NCBI GenBank assembly: GCA_035048495.1
Contig: CM068540.1
Coordinates: 8,106,829 to 8,170,828 of the forward strand
Reading direction: 5' to 3'
Source: Euptelea pleiosperma
Lineage: Eukaryota > Streptophyta > Magnoliopsida > Ranunculales > Eupteleaceae
DNA length: 64,000 nucleotides
A program made the position numbers and the translations under genes. Below the pieces are notes generated by a model that saw only the letters and a list, made by a program, of their open reading frames with translations, ran no database searches and was not told where the DNA came from. Shown piece by piece: positions 22,317-31,972 of the stretch (its first letter is position 1; every line of letters begins with the position of its first letter).

Positions 22317-24090
22317 GTGAAGGGAGATCAACTTGTGCCTTGGTCAAGAGGAATCCGGCTTCTCCCTGGAGTTTGTTTGAAGAGGAGGAGCTGATAGCAC
22401 AGGCTCCCATTCTCCCAATCAAGCATGGAAAACCAGGTATAGTTTATTATTTTCCTGTATTCCTCAGTGATTTCGTTGCTGCAGAGAATGGGAGGGGAAT
22501 TAATTTTGGTCCTATCATACCCTCCCAAAAACATTATATGGCAACTTTTTCAGCCCACTGACCAATGAATATTTGCTCCAACTCTTGGTGGACCTATACA
22601 CCAAAATCAGATTGATGATTTCCAGTCGTTGCGTTCAAATGTTTTTCATGAGGTGATTTCTAGCAGTTGGATTTAAGTTTTTTTGGGTACTCAGATTGAA
22701 CAGCTATAAATCACTAGTCACGCTAATTTTTTATGTACCAGTTGTGTCCAAAGCGGTGTTAATAAGAAATCCCCAGGCATTTCCAGATATGTGTAGGTCC
22801 ACCAAGAGGTAAGCTAAATATTCATGAGGCCGGTGAGCCCAGAAAAGTGTGCTATGTGGCATTTTGAGAGGGGTTGGAGAAGAGTTTTCCCGCCTTCTGC
22901 AGAGGCAGCACACTTTGCTCAAAGTGACCTGCTGGAGAGGAAGAGGGGCTGGGTACTAGTAAGCTTTGTTTCACATTCCAGGATCTTAGTGCAGTGCCAT
23001 TCTCAAGTTACTGAATTTACATCTTGTTTTCCTTTTCTTTATGTGCAGATGGGGCTGTTTTGGTTAAAGCCCCGACTATCATGGAGAAGGACCAGTTACC
23101 GAAGCATCTGACTTTACCCCAGGCCACTTTGGTTGAGAAAGAGTTGAGAGTGATTGAACCTTTGTTAATGGCCCCCGTTAAAGTGGTGAGAGTAGAGTCC
23201 TTGGGACCTGACACGCAATCAGAAGAGGACTTGGTAGGACGAGGGGAAGAGCGAGGTATACACAGAGACAGTTATTCCTTTTGTTCATCCTCTTTTTACT
23301 ACTTAGTCACTTCATGTTGCAATCTGTTTCTGTCTCTACTATTTCAGTTGAGAGGAGCATCCATACAAGCATGAGTCACTCTTCTCATGCGAGGGAGTTG
23401 CCTGTACACCCTCGGATCATTCATCACCAGCGTTTGGCTTCAGCTACCAGTGCGGTTACAACTGATTCTGCTCATGATTATTCCGACGAGCTGAGACGTA
23501 ATGCCATTAATAGTACAGTGAAGACTTTTTTGATGGGTATGCAGGGACAGGACATGCAGCAATGGCAGGGTTTTACGAAAAAAGGGATCGGGGCAGTGCG
23601 TGAGTTGGTTCACGGACTTGGAGGGAACCTTTCACGTTTTGAAACCCGACTCCAAGAAGTGTTAGACCACCTAGATGGTTACCTTGCACGGGATAAAATG
23701 GCTCGCACAGGCATTACTCAGAGAGAGATTGAGCATCGTCTTTCACGATTGTTTATGGATATTAAGCTGTATTCGTCTTCTCGTGATGCGATCACTAGCG
23801 GAGACAAAGTGAGGTCAGAGCGTCTGTTACAGAATGTCAATGTTCAAAAGCGACTGAGAGAGGAGTTAAGGCAAGCTGAGGAAAGCGAGAGAACTATTAG
23901 GGATGAGATCTCTAGAGCTGCAGTGCAACTTGGGATAATAAACCAGAAGCTAGAGTCCCTTGAAGCTGACAAAGCTAAGATCAAGAATTCTCCCATTTTC
24001 AACCCAGAGGAGGTAAAAGCATGCGATAAGCTGCGAGATGATTTGAAGTTAGATTTGAGTAACTTATGTGATCCAGGATGGGTGGATTAA
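22317..24090 (+). CDS. Gene 2 (5'-incomplete): coiled-coil protein, function not recognised
   Basis: Three exons join in phase with GT-AG introns: 22317-22436, 23049-23255 and 23348-24090 (TAA). This gives about 355 residues, and at least one upstream exon is missing because the first exon opens in mid-codon. The first part is acidic and hydrophobic (FEEEELIAQAPILP), followed by a proline-rich linker. The last exon (about 246 aa) holds a long charged helical stretch with heptad-like spacing (RLREELRQAEESERTIRDE, then INQKLESLEADKAKI), a probable coiled coil, and ends LCDPGWVD. No catalytic motif, signal peptide or membrane helix is visible. The tail resembles what one sees after a larger N-terminal domain, but I do not recognise the family. 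Intron 22437-23048 contains a MITE. The first exon could instead belong to a chimeric 3' UTR of gene 1. Confidence 0.6.
22521..22872. mobile_element. MITE copy 3, diverged, in an intron of gene 2
   Basis: The left arm includes CAGCCCACTGACC, ATGAATATTT and CTCTTGGTGGACCTA. The right arm is their inverted, diverged copy (TAGGTCCACCAAGAGG, AAATATTCATGAGGCC, GTGAGCCCAG). Layout and the CCACAT-GCACACTTTT motif place it in the same group as the copies at 5175 and 17520. Confidence 0.7.
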
Positions 24091-25389
24091 TGTCTAGGGC
24101 AGCAGCACTTTAAGCAATGGAATGAACTGCTCCTATTTTGCTTTTGTTTGTAATTAGAATGTTGCTGCCAGCCTTTGCCATTGTCTATATTCTCAGTCTG
24201 ATTTCTATCATTCTTGGACTTGCGGACTTGTTTGTGGACGATCCTCACATTAACGCAGTGAGCGAGACACTTGTGATGAAGTGCATATAACCTCTGAGCT
24301 CGCCCGAGTGGTTTTCTATATTCATGGTACATCTTCGAGGATGATATTTTTGAATTGATTCAAGGGTCTGGCTCCGTATTTGCCGTACAGGACCAGACCA
24401 GATTTGGTTTTTTCAACCTGTGGAGGATCTCTATATCTGTTTCTAGTTTAGGGCATTACGGTTGGAAAGTGAATAGTAGACCATAAATTTAAGATTCAGT
24501 TGCAAATTTATCCCCCGTTTATAAAGCTTGGTTTAGCTATCAAAAAAATAAAATGCTTGTTTTACTAGAAAATGCAGAATAACAAATTACCAACGCATTG
24601 ACTTGCGTGATATACTAGTCTACTAAATATTTTCATTTCGGGCGGTAAAGGCATGTTTGGCTGCAGAGGCAGCTATGTCGCGGTATAGGATATGAGCTCA
24701 CCACAATTGTGACTGTCTGGCTTGCACTCCTACCACAAATAAGCTCACCACAAGTGCATTGCCTGAAAAATCAGTTTTTTTTCAGTGCCGAGTGCTCCAG
24801 GGAAATATCTCCCTACAGTCTAAGACACCCTAAAAATGCTCAGTGAAGGCAAGACGAGTGCATCCCCATTGAGTAGAAAGAAGAGAAGACTGAGTAATTA
24901 AGAAGCTGTAAGTCCAAAATGGAGAGGGGAATAAACATGGGACTATTGAACTGAATCAGCTCTTTCTGAGCTAGGTAACCATTTTCATCCAAAATGAAAA
25001 GGTGTTTATGTAGTTCGACCACACCTAAAAATTCAAATTCAATCCTTAGTGCTTCGAAGTTACGACCAGCAACCCCAAGGCACCAATATGTACGCACGGC
25101 TAGATTTATTCAAATAGAAGAAAAACATGTGAGAACAGAACAGTACAGATGAGGATCTGGTACGTGGCTTGGAGTGCCTAGATGTGTGGAGGATGAGAGG
25201 TGCATAAGCATAACTAAGCCATCTATTGATGGATGTGATGATGGACAACATTAATAATCCATTCCATTACTGATGATCTATGGAAGGGCATGAGACTGTA
25301 AAACACATATGAGGTGTTGGATATGTTGACCCAGGCAATCCCAATGTGCCAACATGTTTATCCCTATGTAACAAGGACACCGCACTTTT
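24091..25389. other. Gene 2 3' UTR and intergenic sequence
   Basis: The first few hundred bases are probably 3' UTR of gene 2. The remainder shows no recognisable domain, RNA gene or transposon, and the open frames on the minus strand at 24840-25251 are short and unsupported. Confidence 0.45.
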
Positions 25390-26200
25390 GGTTTGAGTAA
25401 CAGGCAATCTCTCTCTCTCTCTCTCACTTTTTATCTCGGTTGGTTCGTGGTTTGGGTTGTGAAAAATGGATTTTCTGATTTCAGAGCACTGGTGAGAAAG
25501 GGGGTTTGGGTTCTGCAATTTTACTTTTCTAACCCTGTGAAATCAAAGTATTTCTCTCTCTCTCTCTGCGGTTTGGTTTTATCGATTTGGGGGTTTTATG
25601 GTGCTGATTAGTGATTTTTATTTGGGATTTTGAGAGCATGTGGGCGTTTGCAACAGAAAAAAATTTATTTCTCTCTGGGCAAAAAAATTGTTATGTTGAG
25701 GATGGCTTATTGTGATCTACTTTGCAAAAGTGGATTGAGTCGTTGAGAAGTCCAAAACTCCAGATCAATTGTTTTTGATCGGTTTGTGAGGATTTTTTGA
25801 ATCTAATATTTTTTGGGGGTTTCGATCGGTTGTGAATGATTTTTGTTTTGTTGAATCTTAGTTGTATATACGAGGATATATTGATTAGTTTAGTGGCCTT
25901 TAAAATGTGTTCAAATGGTTGTTGTTTCTCTTGATTTGTTTGCATTTGCAGGTGAGTTTCATCTATGGACAGATTGATTGTTGTCAGTGATATTTTGACA
26001 ATCAATGTAAGTTTGACGATCGAACATTTGATATGCCTTCAAATCGTCTTTGATGTTCTGTAATTTCACCTTGACAAACATCAATTTGACGATCGATGTA
26101 AGTTTGATGATCGACCGTTTGATATGCCTTCAAATAGTCTTTGATGTTCTGTAATTTCACCTTGACAAACATCAATGTTTAGATTTTTCCAACAGAAAAA
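25390..26200 (+). promoter_or_regulatory. Leader region of an RPS28 gene copy, with a 5'-UTR intron-like segment
   Basis: CT runs at 25407-25427 and 25553-25567 and T/G-rich sequence resemble the pyrimidine-rich leader of a plant ribosomal protein gene. A branch/acceptor-like TTTTTCCAACAG ends at 26195, a few bases before the ATG of the RPS28 relic. A GTGAGT donor near 25951 and this acceptor would bracket a 5'-UTR intron. If so, the locus was copied as DNA rather than through mRNA. Inference from composition and splice-like motifs. Confidence 0.45.
26005..26178. repeat. 91-bp tandem duplication
   Basis: Two adjacent copies share ATGTAAGTTTGA, GATATGCCTTCAAAT and GATGTTCTGTAATTTCACC, with a 91-bp period, about 95% alike by eye. 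It lies just upstream of the RPS28 pseudogene. Confidence 0.85.
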
Positions 26201-26354
26201 ATGGATTCCCAAGTGAAGCTAGTGGTTGTGTTCAAAGATGGAAAGGGTAGGTCACCCAAGTGAGAGTTATCATGAGGAATGTGAAGGACCTGTCCGGGAA
26301 GGTGACATACTCACCCTACTAGAGTCTGAAAGAGAAGCGAGGAGGCTTCGGTGA
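26201..26354 (+). pseudogene. RPS28: Cytosolic ribosomal protein S28 (eS28) pseudogene
   Basis: Starts MDSQVK, as eS28 proteins do, and after an internal loss ends in the eS28 C-terminal block: MRNVK, then in another frame PVREGD and [14 protein letters not shown] followed by TGA. A functional eS28 is about 65 aa (198 nt with stop). Here only 154 nt remain, so the middle of the protein is deleted, and one G appears missing in the run after MRNVK (AAGGACCT where the frame needs an extra base). An internal TGA follows the N-terminal segment. The sequence shows a dead gene copy; the working RPS28 must lie elsewhere. Confidence 0.88.
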
Positions 26355-26447
26355 TGTTACTTCCAGAACTTTTTTATCTATCTTTTTGTTACTTGGATTT
26401 TGATAGATTTAAGTTTCTTTAGATTGCCCCTGCACCCAATGCCTATA

Positions 26448-26560
26448 AATCACTAATCAGGCTGATTTTTGATTTGTAAGTCCACTTAGGTATTGGCCAA
26501 ACATCCATACGGTCAGAGTCCTCTATGAGTGTGCCACGTGGTTAATATTGTGTCCTGTAA
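26448..26560. mobile_element. MITE, right half only
   Basis: Carries the inner-to-outer half of the MITE arm seen at 5175-5484: CACTAATCAGGCTGATTTT, then ATTGGCCAAACATCCATA, GAGTGTGCCACGTGG. The matching left arm is absent. It begins about 95 bp after the RPS28 pseudogene stop. Confidence 0.7.
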
Positions 26561-27290
26561 CTGCAGCCTGTCATTTTAGGGCGGTAACTGGAGCCTGAGC
26601 CAAATTCAAAACCGTTAGAGTGCGGGAGAAAGCAAGGGAGACTATTGAAAAAGCAAAATGAGAATACCTAAGAGATTCTAAGGTTGTATTCTACATCTTC
26701 ATCGACTCTCAATGGGAACTTTTGAGTAAAACAATCAATGGATGTATGTATTTGAATTCAATTTTTTTATTCGACAAAATCATTCTAACTTCATTTTCGA
26801 AACTATTCTAACAAGAATTTCTAGTAATCTCGCCAGAACAATATATTGATTTTTTTTTTTTCTCACGCAGTCTCGGTCATGGTCTTTGAATTGATTGTTC
26901 GGACTGCTAAGTCCGGACAATCATTCACTGTTTGGACTTAACAGTCTGAACAGTGAAGCATTGTTCGGACTTAGCAGTCCGACTAACGACGAGGACCTAC
27001 GGAACGAGAGGTGCTTCCACTCTCCGGTGACCAACAACGACGGAGAAAGAGGGCGGTCGGCGACGCTGGAGAGAAAATGGGGTTGACGGTGTGGTGAGGG
27101 TGGATGGGGAGAGGAAGAGCGACGTAAGGCAATTTCACTGAAATCGTAAAATACTTCTAAATTACCCTTTCATGTTTATCATTTGTGTGTGTGTGTGTGT
27201 GTGTGTGTGGGGGGGGGGGGCAATTAGAAAATTTCTGAAATTGTGGAGGGGAAATAAGAGAAAGGGGGGAGGGAGAGAAGAGAAATTGAC
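26561..27290. other. Intergenic with short inverted repeats and microsatellites
   Basis: Contains CGGACTGCTAAGTCCG (26900-26915) and its exact reverse complement CGGACTTAGCAGTCCG near 26967-26982, with a related copy between them. A (TG)n tract at 27184-27209 runs into a G-run ending near 27220. The GC-rich open frame at 26895-27086 has no recognisable product. Confidence 0.6.
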
Positions 27291-27297
27291 GGGGTAT

Positions 27298-28360
27298 CTA
27301 AATTCCCCTTTGGATAGACTCCATCAAGTATCATCTCATTAAAGAGAGAAACTACATCTTCTTCATTTATAGAAATCATGATCGTCCATGAGACGACATT
27401 ATGTTCAATCATGCTCTCAAAGACCATATTTGCATGATTGATAACCTCACACTTTGCATACATCGAGATCAGAACATTACAAATTGAAACTTGGGTCCCG
27501 TACCCTGTTCTTGAAATTAAACTATGTATTTGTCTCCCAAGCTCCAAGCTTCTTTCATGGCTACAAGCCGAAACAACACTAGTAAACGAGACATGGTTAA
27601 GCTTCATCCCTTCTCTTACCATTTCCACGAAAACCCAAATTGCTTCTAACCCATAATTCCCTTCCTGGGTGTACCCGAGAGCATCGCATTCCAAGAAACC
27701 AAATCTCTATTAGGCATTACAACAAACACTCTCTTAGCTTCTTCTAGATGATCCCACCTCGAATACATTGTTATAAGCGCGTTTCCGACAAAAGTTTCAG
27801 ACTCAAATCCAGATTTTAGTATCAGAGAGTGAAGTTGAAATCCAAGAAGAAGCTCTTGAAAGTCCGAACGAAAGGCCAGAGCAGTAGTATAAGTCACAGG
27901 ATCGAAGATGCATTCGAGTTGCAAATTTTACTGCATCTTCACTTTGTTGGAAACCCGATAGGATGGTGTTTGAAGAAACAATGTCTGGACTGTTTAAATT
28001 CTCAAAGATCTTAAATGCTTGATCGAATTGTCCAGATTTGCAGTACATGCTCATCAGAGAATTCGAGACCGTGAGATACGAGCTGAACTTAGAAGAAATT
28101 GCAAAGCCGTGGATTTGGCAGCCGGGTTTCGGGTCTCCACGGCAAGCCTTAAGAGCGATGGTGATGGTAACTTCATTGATGGAGCAGGCACCTCCCCATG
28201 AAATCTGTTTTCTGAGGGTTTCAAGAGCTTGGAAGGGGAGGTTTCTACGCAAACATGAAAGTATGGAATGATTAATGGAGACATTGTTTGTGTGAGGAAT
28301 TTGATCGAGCAAGTGGAGCTCATGTTTGGATGAGTGATAGTTTTTGAAATTTGTCGACCG
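27298..28360 (-). pseudogene. PPR protein pseudogene (At4g32430-like), frameshifted and 3'-truncated
   Basis: The minus strand encodes pentatricopeptide repeats spread over three frames. It begins near HELHLLDQIPHTNN and LKACRGDPKPGCQIHGFAIS at 28050-28340. It continues in a second frame (TYTTALAF, FVGNALITMYSRWDHLEEAKRVF) near 27690-27900, and in a third (EGMKLNHVSFTSVVSACSHE, VSICNVLISMYAKCEV, NVVSWTIMIS) near 27300-27690. Motif spacing is that of PLS-class organelle RNA-binding PPR proteins, which are usually 600 aa or more. Order and wording match, from memory, the mitochondrial PPR protein At4g32430. Homology stops at DGVYPKG near 27300, so the last repeats and any E/DYW tail are absent. 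No complete frame remains. Confidence 0.85.
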
Positions 28361-28642
28361 TCGGTGTTTTCTTCTATAGAGGTTTTGACATTTGTGTTGG
28401 CAGGTAAACTAACATGAGGGGACTTAACCAACCTTGCATCAGAAGAATCGGTTATGAAGAGAAAATATATTTGTGGGAAAATATTTTCATGGAGGGTATG
28501 TTTGGTACGCGTGCAATGGTTTGTGCGTGCAATGGTTTGCACACCCATACTATTTTCTTGCGTTTGGTTCGTACTAACTTTGCAAATGCAAATTTTAAAA
28601 TTTACGCTTGTTAATATTTACCACCATTTGGTTTATGCGCAT

Positions 28643-29198
28643 TGTCACGGACCTAGTCTTCGACCCTTGCTAGAGACCGTGCGGCACTCAAGTTAGCACT
28701 TCTTTGCTTAGCTCAAGTCAGCCTTTTCCCCCTTAGTCACTTAGGACTCACCTTGCCTAAGTACTCAACCCACTCAAGAAGCACACTAGAACACAAAGGC
28801 ACAAGAGAGCTCTTAGATAATGAGACTTTTATTGCTCAACGCTTGATTCCCAAGATTCCAGGATGATTACATAAGACCTAGAAATATCTAGAAAAGTCTA
28901 TACAAATCTCCAACCAAAGAATCTCTAGAACTTCCCTAAGAACTATCTAGAGTATGTACATATATTACATATGGAGAATGACTAGAATACTCAAGAATGT
29001 TCTAGAATCCTTCAGGCTCTAGGACTTTCCAGAATCTTCTAGAGTTCTCCTTAATGTTCTAGAGTTTTCTAAAATCCTCTATAGTTTACTAGAATCCCTT
29101 AGAGTTCTCCATAATGTTCTAGAGTCTTCTATAAGCCTCTAGAGCATCTAACCTTCAGGTGTAGGAGAAATCTGGCTCAAGTCAGTCACCCCGTGACA
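28643..29198 (-). repeat. Element A 3' LTR
   Basis: 556 bp, TGTCACGG to CCGTGACA. Rich in TTCTAGAA-like motifs. A perfect three-box heat-shock-element pattern, GAATGTTCTAGAA, lies at 28995-29007. The sense-strand polypurine tract AGGTGGGGGAGAG abuts it at 29199-29211. Confidence 0.92.
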
Positions 29199-29234
29199 CT
29201 CTCCCCCACCTGTTTCCGCGACGTCTTGGGCACG

Positions 29235-31318
29235 TCACTCATGGTATTTGATGATTTTGTCTTTAGATTGCCATAGTGTATCTGCGTGCTCCCAAGTAGC
29301 CTCGTCCTGGGCAATCCCTTCTATTTTACCAGATACTCGGTATATAGTTTGACTCCACGCCTATTCATCCGATGATCAGCGAGTATGTAGTCCACTTCCT
29401 TGCACTTTACCGGTCGTCTCCTCGTGTCCGTCCATTTCTTCTTTTTTGGTTGGCTCATGACAACCTTCCCAGGTGGTGTCGATGCAAGTGTCTTGACACC
29501 AAGCTTCATCTCAACTGGATGACCCACATCTTTCTTAGGTGGTAGTGCTTTTGTTTGCTTAGGCGGCATCATGTCCTTAGATTTTTCAAGGACTTTGCCT
29601 TCTTCCTTGGGTAGTTCTCCATCTACCCTGTCATCAAGATCTTCGACCATGCCCTTCTTGGATCCCATCGACAGTTGCAAGGCCGAGAGCATCTTCATTC
29701 CGGTCTTGGTACCTTGGACCATAGGAACCATGCAAGGAGCTCCCTCCTTAATGATACACATCGAGTTCACAAATGGCATAAGTATTGCCTTGACCCTCTT
29801 CAGGAACTCTATCCCTAGTACCACTTGATAGTCATCCATAGGAATGAGTGATAAATCCACGAGCCCCTTCCATTTTCCTATGCGTAGCTCCACGCCATGA
29901 GCCGTGCCTTGGATAAGTCTAGCTTGTAAATTCACCGCCTTTATCCATTCTTCTTCCTTGGATGCTTTTAGTCCCAATCGCTTTGCCTCTTCTCCTGAGA
30001 CAAAGTTATGTGTTGCCCCAGTATCCACCATGACACGTGTAGGCTTCTCGTTGATATGAGCTTCCATGTACATGAGTCCCTTGCTCATAGTCTTGGAAGA
30101 CTCAGGTTTCTTCTTCACAACATTGAGGAGTTGTAAGGATCCCATCCTTGGCTCCTCGTTGGTGTCTTCACTTTCGCTACTCAACTTGGCAGCTAAGGCG
30201 TTCAATGCCTTCCTCTGTGGGCAGTCCCTTGCCCAATGATCCCCATCACAAAGGAAACAATTAGTCCTCGATCTAGAGTGGTCCTTATCGTCTTTCCTGA
30301 ACTTGCCATGCCTTGGCTTAAACGACCCCTCCTTGTGACTTGATGTCTCCTTGTCACTTGATGCCTCATCTCTCCCACTTTTGGCATGACTACCCCTGGG
30401 CGACTTTGGCTTGGAGGAATCATCCCTCTTAAATTCCAATAACTGTTCGGCAGCGGTTATGGCACTAGTGAGGTCTTATACCCCACGTCGTCTTAGCTCA
30501 TATTTCGCCCATAACTAGAGACCATCCATGAAGTTGAAGAGTAGCACTTTGTCTGGCATGTCTAGGATCTCCAACATTAGGGTCGAGAACTCATTCACAT
30601 AGTCTCAAATTGACCCTGTGTGCTTAAGCCATTTGAGTTTCCTCCTCGCATGATGTTCAGCATCCTTTGGGTAGAATTGCCTCTTGATCTCCTTTTTAAA
30701 ATCATCCCAAGTATCGATCATGCACGTACCTCGTTCCATGTCTGCATGACGCCTTCGCCACCATAGAGTAGCTGTGTCTGTGAGGTACATGGTAACCATG
30801 CGGATCTTAGTCCTCTCGTCGCGTAGGGAGATGGCATCGAAGTACTGTTCCATGCCCCATAAGAAGTTGTCCAACTCCTTGGCCTCCCTTGATCCACCAT
30901 AGGTCTTGGGCTCTAGTGTCTTGATCCTGGGCATCCCCTGTGTGACCATGCCTTCATTGGCCATGGCCTTCTTCCACAAGGCCCAATCGCCTCTCATCTC
31001 CTCGACTTGGTCTTTCAGAGTCTCCACCATCCTTATCACTTAGGCTTGGAAGGTATCCCTTTCTTGTTGCTGATTGTGCACCAACTAGTTCACTGTGGCC
31101 AGCATGCTCCCCTTGAGTTCCTCAACTCCTGCCTTGAGGTCCTCCATGCCCACGCCCAACTCGTCGAACCTGTCTCGTGCATCTGCCATGGCAAGCTCCA
31201 CTTTGGCAAGCCTAGCTTCCCAAGCAACAAAGATGTTCTGGGACTTCTCCCTTCTTTTCCCCCTAGTATTGGGGTTTTGCCTATCACGTCCCCTTGTCTC
31301 TTCAGTGATCATCGACAT
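29235..31318 (-). pseudogene. Element A gag-protease-chromodomain polyprotein, inactivated
   Basis: Reading from an ATG at 31318: a coiled N-terminal gag segment, a retrotransposon gag domain near 30605-30930 (LWWRRRHADM, FKKEIKRQFYP), a CCHC zinc knuckle CFLCDGDHWARDC near 30226-30264, and an aspartic protease active site VMVDTGATHNFVSG near 29998-30039. Next comes the MPP-x-LPP linker that precedes RT in chromoviruses. The frame then passes directly to the tail VDYILADHRM, RRGVKLYTEYLVK that leads into a chromodomain, whose remainder (DEATWEHADTLW) is readable in another frame to a TGA at 29235. There are no RT, RNase H or integrase blocks. Stops in frame lie near 31085, 31042, 30602, 30503, 30461 and 29321. 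The last sits where chromodomains have a conserved tryptophan, and a one-base frameshift follows it. In an intact element this protein would form the particle and target chromatin. This copy cannot. Confidence 0.9.
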
Positions 31319-31335
31319 GGTGCCTTCTTGAGATT

Positions 31336-31347
31336 GCTCTGATACCA
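31336..31347 (-). other. Element A primer-binding site (tRNA-iMet)
   Basis: The plus strand GCTCTGATACCA is the reverse complement of TGGTATCAGAGC, the usual plant initiator-Met tRNA primer site. It lies 2 bp inside the 5' LTR, as expected. Confidence 0.9.
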
Positions 31348-31972
31348 CTTGTCACGGACCTAGTCTTCGACCCTTGCTAGAGACCGTGCAGCACTCGAGT
31401 TAGCACTCCTTTGCTTAGCTCAAGTCAGCCTTTCCCCTTTAGTCACTTCGGACTCACCTTGCCTAAGTACTCAACCCACTCAAGAAGCACACTAGAACAC
31501 AAAGGCACAAGAGAGCTCTTAGAGAATGAGACTTGTATTGCTTAACTCTTGATTCCCAAGATTCCAGGATGCTTACAAATGAGGGTCTCAACCCCTTTAT
31601 AAAGGCATGATACCTCAAGACCTAGAAATATCTAGAAAAGTCTATACAAATCTCCAACCAAAGAATCTCTAGAACTTTCCTAAAAACTATCTAGAGTATG
31701 TACATATATTACATGTGGAGAATGACTAAAATACTCAAGAATGTTCTAGAATCCTCCAGGCTCTAGGACTTTCCTCAATCTTCTAGAGTTCTCCATAATG
31801 TTTTAGACTTCTCTAGAATCCTCTATAGTTTACTAGAATCCTCTAGAGTTCTCCATAATGTTCTAGAGTTCTCTAGAATCATCTAGAGTTCTCCATAATG
31901 TTTTAGAGTCTTCTATAAGCCTCTAGAGCATCCAACCTTCAGGTGTAGGAGAAATCTGGCTCAAGTCGATCA

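Noticed and set aside
26201..26354. Functional RPS28 gene
   Set aside because: The middle of the protein is missing, the frame is shifted and an early stop is present.
28054..28548. 164-codon minus-strand open frame
   Set aside because: It is an alternative-frame shadow of the PPR pseudogene, whose PPR motifs are in another frame.
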